A DNA stretch of 64,000 nucleotides from CAVRUZ01 sp963724495 (lineage in GTDB: Bacteria > Actinomycetota > Actinomycetes > Propionibacteriales > DAIQRJ01): contig CAVRUZ010000005.1 of assembly GCA_963724495.1 (NCBI GenBank), positions 186,001-250,000 of the forward strand, read 5' to 3'. How positions within the stretch are numbered: position 1 is the stretch's first letter; each line of letters starts with the position of its first letter. This document shows positions 58,424 through 64,000 of the stretch, piece by piece. The translations under genes were made by a program, and so were the position numbers. A model generated the notes under the pieces. The model did no database searches. It saw only the letters and a program-made list of their open reading frames with translations, and was not told the DNA's origin.

Positions 58424-60609
58424 CGGGCCATCGTGCCAGTCCGGACGGCGGGAGCAGATCCTGCTCCTCCTCGGGCGTGGCCTCGGGCGACGGTGGCGGC
58501 TCGGGCTCGTCCGTCGGCTCGGCGGTCGGCGACGGCTCGGGGGTCGGTGTCGGCTCCTCGGTCGGCTCGGGCGTCGGTGTCGGATGTCGGCTCTTCGGTC
58601 GGCGTCGGGGTGGCCTCCGGGCTCTTGGTCTCCGGCTCCGGGGTGGGTGTTGGGGTCGGCGCGTTGGACTCGCCGACGTTGGCCGGCTCGGGGAAGTCCA
58701 CGACCTTCTTGCCCTCCATGGCCGACTTCATGAACGCCGACCAGATGTCGAGCGGATAGTCGGCGCCGAAGATCGCCGACTGACCGTCTACGCCGTCGAG
58801 CGACTGACGGTTGCCCTTGGAGTCCTCGCGATAGGTCCCGACCGCCACCGAGAGTTGCGGCGTGTACCCGACGAACCAGGCGGTCTGGTCCTCATGCGTG
58901 CCGGTCTTGCCCGCGACCGGCCGGCCGACCGACTGCGCCTTGGTGCCGGTGCCGTGGTCGACGACCTGCTGCAACGCGTAGGTCACATCGGCGGTGATGT
59001 CGGCGTCGAAGGCCCGCGTGGTCTTGTCCTCGGGCTCGTACACGGTCCGGCCGCCGCGCGAGGTGACCTGCTGCACGAAATGGGGCGTGGCGCGCTCGCC
59101 CTCGGCGGCGAACGTGCCGAAGGCATTGGCCATCGTCAGCGGAGTCTCGGACGAGACCCCGAGCGTGACGACCGGTACCGGCACCAGGTCCTTGGGGTCC
59201 CTGGGCACCCCTGCCGCGATGGCGGCGTCGACCACGCGCTGTGGCCCGATGGTCTGCGTGACGTCGACGAATGCGGTGTTGATCGACTTTGCGGTCGCGG
59301 TCAGCATGTCGACGCTCGAGCCGTAGTCCTCGTCCCCGTCGTTGTTGACCACCTCGCCGTCAGGCAGCTCCAGCGGGCTGTTTCCTTCGAAGCGGGACTT
59401 GAGCGAGACGTCGTCGGAGAGCATCGCGGCCAGCGTGAATGCCTTGAACGACGAGCCGGGCTGGAACTGCGCCTGGGTCGCATCGGAGAAGGGACGCTTG
59501 AGATAGTCCGGGCCCCCGTAGGCCGCCACCACCTTGCCGGTTCCCGGCTCGACGGCCGCGAGCCCGATGTGGACCCCGGCCGCGTCGGCGGTCGGACGGT
59601 TGTCCGCGACCGACTTCTCCGCTGCCGCCTGCGCCTTCTTGTCCACTGTCGAGACCACGCGCAGCCCACCCGCGGTGATCTCCTGCTCGGTCAGGCGGCC
59701 TACGACGAGCAGTTCGTTGCGGATTGCCGCCAGCAGATAGCCAGTCGGCCCGGCGAACTGTTCCTGCACGTCGGCACCCTTGATGTCCGGGAGCTTCGCC
59801 TTCGAAGCCTTCGCGGCGGGATAGACGCCGGCCTCCGCCATGCCGTCGAGGACGTAGTGGTAGCGGTCGACCAGGCGGTTCTTGCTCGCGGTACCGACAG
59901 CCGGGTCGTACCGCGAGGGTGCCTTCAGCAGGCTGGCGAGCACCGCGGCCTGCTCGGCGTCGAGCTCGTCGGCGCTGACGCCGAAGTAGGTCTGCGCGGC
60001 GGACTCGATGCCGTAGGCACCGCGCCCGTAGTAGACGGTGTTGAGGTAGCCCGCGAGGATCTGTTCCTTGCTCATCTGCCGTTGCACCTTGAGCGTGATG
60101 AACAGCTCTCGGACCTTGCGGCTGACCGTCTGTTCCTGGGTCAGGTAGTAGTTCTTCACGTACTGCTGGGTGATCGTCGACGCGCCCTGGGTCGAGCCGC
60201 CGCGGATGTCGTTCCACGCCGCGCGGACCATGCCGGTGACCGAGACGCCGTGATCGGTCCAGAAGGTGCGGTTCTCCGCGGCGATCGTGGCTTCCTGGGC
60301 CGCCTTGGAGACCTCGTTCAGCGAGACCGTCGTGCGGTTCTGAGCCGCGAACGTGCCCATCTGGGTCTTGCCGTCGGCGTAGTAGACGATCGTGGCGTTG
60401 GCCGTGACGAGTTTGTTCGGGTCGGGGACAGGTGTGATGGCGTAGCCGATCACCAGACTCGCGGCAGCGGCGACCACCAGCAGGATGAGACTGAACAGCA
60501 CAGCCCGGCCGACCTTGCGCCGTCGCGACCGGGGCTTCTTCACCCGGCCGCGCGCGGAGGCAGCCGGACCCGGGGGCGGCGCGTCGGTTGCGGGCAGGCC
60601 GTTCGCCAC
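58416..60609 (-). CDS. Class A penicillin-binding protein (transglycosylase/transpeptidase)
   Basis: About 730 aa. A basic N-terminus and helix (about residues 36-58) anchor it. The GT51 glycosyltransferase domain has Glu112 in AENRTF, STITQQ (144-149) and TVYYGRGAYGI (191-201). The transpeptidase has SSFK (386-389, catalytic Ser386), SIN (442-444) and KTGT (568-571). The Pro/Thr/Glu-rich C-terminus appears shifted near 58585. Read in the other frame it continues TPEPTEEPTPTPEP... and ends at 58416 instead of 58420. It polymerises and cross-links peptidoglycan. GTG 60609 has AAAGGGA upstream. Confidence 0.92.
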
Positions 60610-60887
60610 GTCAGCTGTTCCCTTTCACTATCTGTTCGCATTCACTACGAGCCCCGGCTCGTCGACGGTGCATCGGCCGCATCCTGACCAAACCTGCAGA
60701 GCGTATCCGCGCGAACCTGGTGTCCGTGCCTCGCGACGCGGCCGGGACGGTGAGCCTGCAGTCGGCGCCCGGCCGCTCACCGCGGCCGCCGAACATGCAG
60801 GCCAGCCGGGCAAATACCGACAAGGCATGACATAACCGGCACTCAGGCAGGCGTTCTGCCTGTTTCCGGCGCGGTGTTCACCGACGA
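60610..60887. other. 278-bp intergenic region between PBP and PhyH genes
   Basis: No protein frame is credible. It contains a weak 7-bp hairpin, CAGGCAG/CTGCCTG (60844-60862), and a distant relative of the TGCATGT repeats (ACATGCAGGCCAGCC at about 60793). The promoter of the PBP operon must lie here, but I could not place it. Confidence 0.4.
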
Positions 60888-61760
60888 CTACAGCCCGTCG
60901 TCCGGGTGCCAGTCGTTCTGCCACCGCCAGTCGATGGGGTCGCCGATGCGCTGGTAGCGGATGTCGGTGCTCAACCGGACGATCCCGCGACTGTCCACGT
61001 TGTCGGTACTCGCGTGGACCATGTGGGCCGAGTGGATCACCACGTCGCCGGCGCGGTAGTCGGTCGCGAGCCAGCGGCTGTCGTGCTCGTCGGCCAGGCC
61101 CGGAAGGTCCGCCGTCATCGAGGCGGCCGGACGCTTCAGGATGCCGGCGGCCTCGTCGGCCATCGCCCACCGGTGGCTCTCCTGCAGGTAGACCAGCCCA
61201 CCGCGCTCCACCGGGCAGTCCCCCAGCGGGATCCAGGCCGACAGCACCCGGTCGGTGCCGTCGCGCAGGTACACCAGGTCGTAGTGCGCCTGCGTGGACG
61301 TGCCGACGCCCTGCTCGCCGGGCCGGATGTGCCGAATGATCTTGCGCTTGTGCAGGTGGACGTCGGAGTCGAGGAACCACGAGAACCAGTCGCGGATGCC
61401 CGGCGTCGCGCACAGCGCCGCATAGGCCTCGCCGGGAACGATGTCGGTGAACAGGATGGACCGCATGGTCTGGCGGTCGACCTCGCCGCCGCCGTCCAGG
61501 CCGAGAGCCGGATCGGTGCCGGCCCGGGTGAGCCCGGTGGTCTCGAGCGAGCGGAAGTAGTAGGAGCGGAAGCCCTCGACCAGAGCAGGATCGAGCTGGC
61601 CGCGCAGCAGCAGGTAGCCGTCCCGGCGCAACCGGGCCCAGAGCGCATCACGGTCGTGGCGGATGTCGTCGGGGACCGAGGCCAACTCCCCGAGTCGTGA
61701 TTCGGACTCGTCGAGTGTGTACCCGTTGGAGGTCAACACGCTGGCCAGTGTTCCACTCAC
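60888..61760 (-). CDS. Phytanoyl-CoA dioxygenase (PhyH)-family oxygenase, second copy
   Basis: 290 aa Fe(II)/2-oxoglutarate oxygenase with AHYDLVYLRDG (the HxD pair, about residues 167-169) and the distal His of VIHSAHMVHAS (about 239) followed by an Arg-rich VRLSTDIRYQR (about 260-270). It is related to, but clearly different from, the PhyH protein at 38712; the overall length and N-terminus do not match. GTG 61760 has AGAGGAG upstream. Its substrate is unknown; PhyH proteins often hydroxylate secondary metabolites. Confidence 0.87.
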   Translation of the reverse strand: MSGTLASVLTSNGYTLDESESRLGELASVPDDIRHDRDALWARLRRDGYLLLRGQLDPALVEGFRSYYFRSLETTGLTRAGTDPALGLDGGGEVDRQTMRSILFTDIVPGEAYAALCATPGIRDWFSWFLDSDVHLHKRKIIRHIRPGEQGVGTSTQAHYDLVYLRDGTDRVLSAWIPLGDCPVERGGLVYLQESHRWAMADEAAGILKRPAASMTADLPGLADEHDSRWLATDYRAGDVVIHSAHMVHASTDNVDSRGIVRLSTDIRYQRIGDPIDWRWQNDWHPDDGL

Positions 61761-61826
61761 GGGGCGACTACTCCTCTGAGCAGACGGCTTGTCAGGACGG
61801 ATGGCCCGCTCAGGTCAGGTCGCCGC

Positions 61827-62384
61827 TCAGGTCGCGTCGTCCTTCCAGCGCCTTCCTGCCGCCTTCCGCATGGCAGCCGTCACGTCGGCGGCGCTGCAGG
61901 AGTAGGGGCTCTTGGAGTTCTCCGAGCTCAGCACGATCAGCGTGAACGTGCCGTTCTGCCGGTCGTACGCCGGCGGATTGGGCCGCTGGGTGTTCGCACC
62001 CTTCGCCGGGATGCCGATCACCGCGAGGCGGCCGCTGTTGCTGGCCACGCCCACCCGGCTCAGGTCGGTGAACTCCATCCGGTGCTCCCACCAGGCGACG
62101 CCCTTCCAGGTGATGCCCCGATCGTCGATCGTGATCCTGGTCGGGACCCGCATCAGCCCCGTTCGGCTGACCAGCGCCAGCATCGAACCTCCGACCAGCA
62201 GGAGCACGGAGGAGACGATCGAGCCGCCGGTGGACAGCCACACCACCCCGCCGATCAGCGACGCGGCAGCGATGACCCCCGCCATCACGATCGTCGCGAG
62301 CAGCACCCGGCTGATTCGGATCTCGAACGGGAGCTCCACCGCTGCGTCGCCCAGGTTGGTGCTGCGGCTGCCGCGATCAGGCAC
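61827..62384 (-). CDS. PH-domain-like membrane protein of unknown function
   Basis: 185 aa. Two membrane helices (about residues 27-48 and 52-72) precede a C-terminal domain that looks like a bacterial PH fold (RITIDDRGITWKGVAWWEHRM, then DLSRVGVAS, then TFTLIVLSS). Actinobacteria have many such membrane-anchored PH proteins. GTG 62384 has GAGGGGGG 5 nt upstream. It lies between ProS and PhyH on the same strand. No partner is evident. Confidence 0.75.
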   Translation of the reverse strand: MPDRGSRSTNLGDAAVELPFEIRISRVLLATIVMAGVIAAASLIGGVVWLSTGGSIVSSVLLLVGGSMLALVSRTGLMRVPTRITIDDRGITWKGVAWWEHRMEFTDLSRVGVASNSGRLAVIGIPAKGANTQRPNPPAYDRQNGTFTLIVLSSENSKSPYSCSAADVTAAMRKAAGRRWKDDAT

Positions 62385-62507
62385 CGGCCCCCCTCGGCAG
62401 GGGTGTGATCGTGGGCATCGCTGGCACCTCTTCTGGCCGGCGGACTGGGGTCGGGCTGAACTCGCGGGAGTTCCCGGACGCTACCGCAGCACGCCTTCGC
62501 CGTCCGG

Positions 62508-63920
62508 TCAGTAGCTACGCCCCACGACGGCCTGGATCCCCGGCTCGTCGTCGGAGTCCGGCAGCGAACCGTCCTCGCGGACCAGGCACCGCACGCTGAC
62601 TGCCTGCTCCGCAAGCTTGGCTTCACCCTCGGGTCCGAGGTCTGCCCACGGCAGCCGGGCCCACCCGCTCGCCGCCGCTTCCAACGCCTCTGCAGCGGAG
62701 CTGACCTCCACGGTTCCATCGCGCTGACGCTGTTCTGCCTGTGTGTACAGGGCGTTCTGGTCGTCGTCGAGCAGACCCGGAACGGTCGACACCACCTGCG
62801 CCAGCGCCATGGACTCCTTGGTTCCGGCGATCCGGCGGACGAGCGTCGCGGTGCCGGCGGCAAGGTCACGCGGCCCGACCTCGACGCGGACAGGGACGCC
62901 CTTGAGCTCCCAGTCGACGGCCCGACGACCGAACGGGGTGTCGACCCGGTCGTCGAGCTCGGTGCGGACACCGGCCGCGGTGAGATCCGCCAGCAGTTGC
63001 GCTGCTGCGGCTGCGACGCCCTCCCCGTCCTTGACGACGCTCACCACCGCCTGGGTGGCGGCCAGCCGTGGCGGCACCCGCAGGCCGTCGTCGTCGCCGT
63101 GGGTCATGATCAGGCCACCCACCATGCGGGTACTGACGCCCCACGACGTGGTCCACGCCAGTTGGCGGCTCTGGTCGGCGGCGGTGTACCCGATGTCGAA
63201 TGCTCGCGCGAAGTTCTGGCCGAGTTCGTGGCTCGTGCCCATCTGCAGGGCCTTGCCGTCGCCCATCATCGCCTCGAGCGTCAGCGTGTTGGTGGCGCCC
63301 GCGAACCGTTCCCGCACGGTCTTGCGGCCCGCGACCACCGGAACCGCGAGTTCCCGGCGCATGAAGTCGGCGTAGACCTCGTGCAGGATCCGCCGGGCGT
63401 AGGCCGAGGCGTCTGCCTCGTCCACGTGTGCGGTGTGCCCCTCCTGCCAGAGGAACTCGCTGGTCCGCAGGAAGACGCGGGGGCGGAGCTCCCACCGGAC
63501 CACGTTCGCCCACTGGTTGAGCAGCAGCGGGAGGTCGCGGTGGCTGTTCACCCACTTGGCCATGAAGCCGCCGATGACCGTCTCCGACGTCGGCCGTACC
63601 ACCACCGGCTCCTCCAGCTTCTTCCCGCCGGCGTGAGTGACCACCGCCAGTTCGGGGCTGAAGCCGTCGACGTGCTCGGCCTCGCGCTGGAGAAAGCTCT
63701 CGGGGATGAACAGCGGGAAGTAGGCGTTCTTCGCGCCTGCCGCCTTGATCCGGGCGTCGAGGAGCTGTTGCATCCGCTCCCACAACGCGTAGCCGTACGG
63801 GCGGATCACCATCGTGCCGCGCACCGGCCCGTTGTCGGCCAGCTCAGCCTTCGCGACGACGTCTTGGTACCAGCGCGGAAAGTCGGTCGCGCGTGGCGTG
63901 AGCACACTCGGTCGGGCCAT
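62508..63920 (-). CDS. proS: Prolyl-tRNA synthetase (archaeal/eukaryal type)
   Basis: 470 aa class II aminoacyl-tRNA synthetase without the bacterial editing insertion. Catalytic motifs: motif 2 FLRTSEFLWQEGHTAH (about residues 149-164), motif 3 segment GGLIMTHGDDDGLRVPP (about 269-285), and RPTSE (about 111-115) in the ATP region. An anticodon-binding domain (about 290-390) and a C-terminal zinc-binding-like domain ending in Tyr470 follow. ProRS of this type is the usual one in many Nocardioidaceae and other Actinobacteria. ATG 63920 follows a TACCCT box and looks leaderless. Confidence 0.95.
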   Translation of the reverse strand: MARPSVLTPRATDFPRWYQDVVAKAELADNGPVRGTMVIRPYGYALWERMQQLLDARIKAAGAKNAYFPLFIPESFLQREAEHVDGFSPELAVVTHAGGKKLEEPVVVRPTSETVIGGFMAKWVNSHRDLPLLLNQWANVVRWELRPRVFLRTSEFLWQEGHTAHVDEADASAYARRILHEVYADFMRRELAVPVVAGRKTVRERFAGATNTLTLEAMMGDGKALQMGTSHELGQNFARAFDIGYTAADQSRQLAWTTSWGVSTRMVGGLIMTHGDDDGLRVPPRLAATQAVVSVVKDGEGVAAAAAQLLADLTAAGVRTELDDRVDTPFGRRAVDWELKGVPVRVEVGPRDLAAGTATLVRRIAGTKESMALAQVVSTVPGLLDDDQNALYTQAEQRQRDGTVEVSSAAEALEAAASGWARLPWADLGPEGEAKLAEQAVSVRCLVREDGSLPDSDDEPGIQAVVGRSY

Positions 63921-63927
63921 GCGGGCA

Positions 63928-63933
63928 AGGGTA
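63928..63933 (-). promoter_or_regulatory. -10 box (TACCCT) of a leaderless promoter for proS
   Basis: On the minus strand TACCCT ends 7 nt before the ATG at 63920. CTGTCA 18 nt further up may be the -35. Confidence 0.5.
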
Positions 63934-64000
63934 GTGAGGCATGTCCGGTCATGACAGCAGGTTGATTGTCGCCTACGGTCTCAGTTCGTCTTGCTACGTC

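Noticed and set aside
1..64000. rRNA, tRNA or CRISPR loci
   Set aside because: I looked for cloverleaf-type intergenic segments with CCA-like ends and for regularly spaced short repeats. None was convincing; the only near-regular repeats are the 140-bp pair at 25935 and 26075, which are not CRISPR. A tRNA search tool could still overrule this.

Overview
The window is a high-G+C actinobacterial chromosome segment. The housekeeping genes are a replicative helicase DnaB, the rpsF-ssb-rpsR-rplI operon, a class A penicillin-binding protein with two polytopic glycosyltransferases, and an archaeal/eukaryal-type prolyl-tRNA synthetase. Together with F420-type enzymes, ANTAR and ECF42 regulators and many leaderless starts (a TANNNT-like -10 box 6-8 nt before the start codon), they point to the Nocardioidaceae/Propionibacteriales area. 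That placement is inference; no rRNA or tRNA gene is visible to confirm it.

Layout. 0-4.9 kb: an aminoglycoside-phosphotransferase-like kinase, a YciI protein, a two-gene D-glucarate cassette (kdgD-gudD) and two unknown proteins separated by large hairpin repeats. 4.9-9.5 kb: two drug-efflux modules, a DHA2 transporter divergent from a TetR regulator and a MarR regulator overlapping a second DHA2 transporter. 9.5-13.1 kb: small enzymes (PPOX, VOC, DUF4383, two SRPBCC proteins, a methyltransferase). 13.1-20.6 kb: a large YfhO-like membrane protein, a methyltransferase, an ECF42 sigma factor with its DGPF partner, and a Gfo/Idh/MocA-SDR pair. 20.6-28.4 kb: a DUF2278-lamin-tail protein, an SDR, an AraC-VOC pair, an F420-type monooxygenase with hemerythrin, a Y-family polymerase and small detoxification proteins. 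28.5-45.4 kb: the dnaB-to-rpsF core, interrupted by tandem DUF2207 proteins, a MATE transporter, an orphan oligopeptide-type binding lipoprotein, a PhyH dioxygenase, an amidohydrolase, a GAF-ANTAR regulator, a Nudix hydrolase and a GNAT protein. 45.6-54 kb: a ferritin-like protein, an EamA permease, a ribosomal-protection-type GTPase behind what looks like a translational attenuator, a zinc alcohol dehydrogenase with a DUF1989 partner, and a membrane-stress cluster (CsbD, DUF3618, holin-like). 54-64 kb: a YqcI/YcgG protein, endonuclease IV, the glycosyltransferase/PBP operon, a second PhyH, a PH-domain protein and ProS.

Two things stand out. At least ten genes are each broken by one or two apparent single-base indels, so many reading frames need the raw reads checked before they are called pseudogenes. 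The noncoding DNA is also structured: two families of dispersed palindromic repeats, a DnaA-box cluster upstream of dnaB, a leader that can mask the rpsF ribosome binding site, and an upstream reading frame plus hairpin that can mask the ribosome binding site of the ribosomal-protection GTPase.
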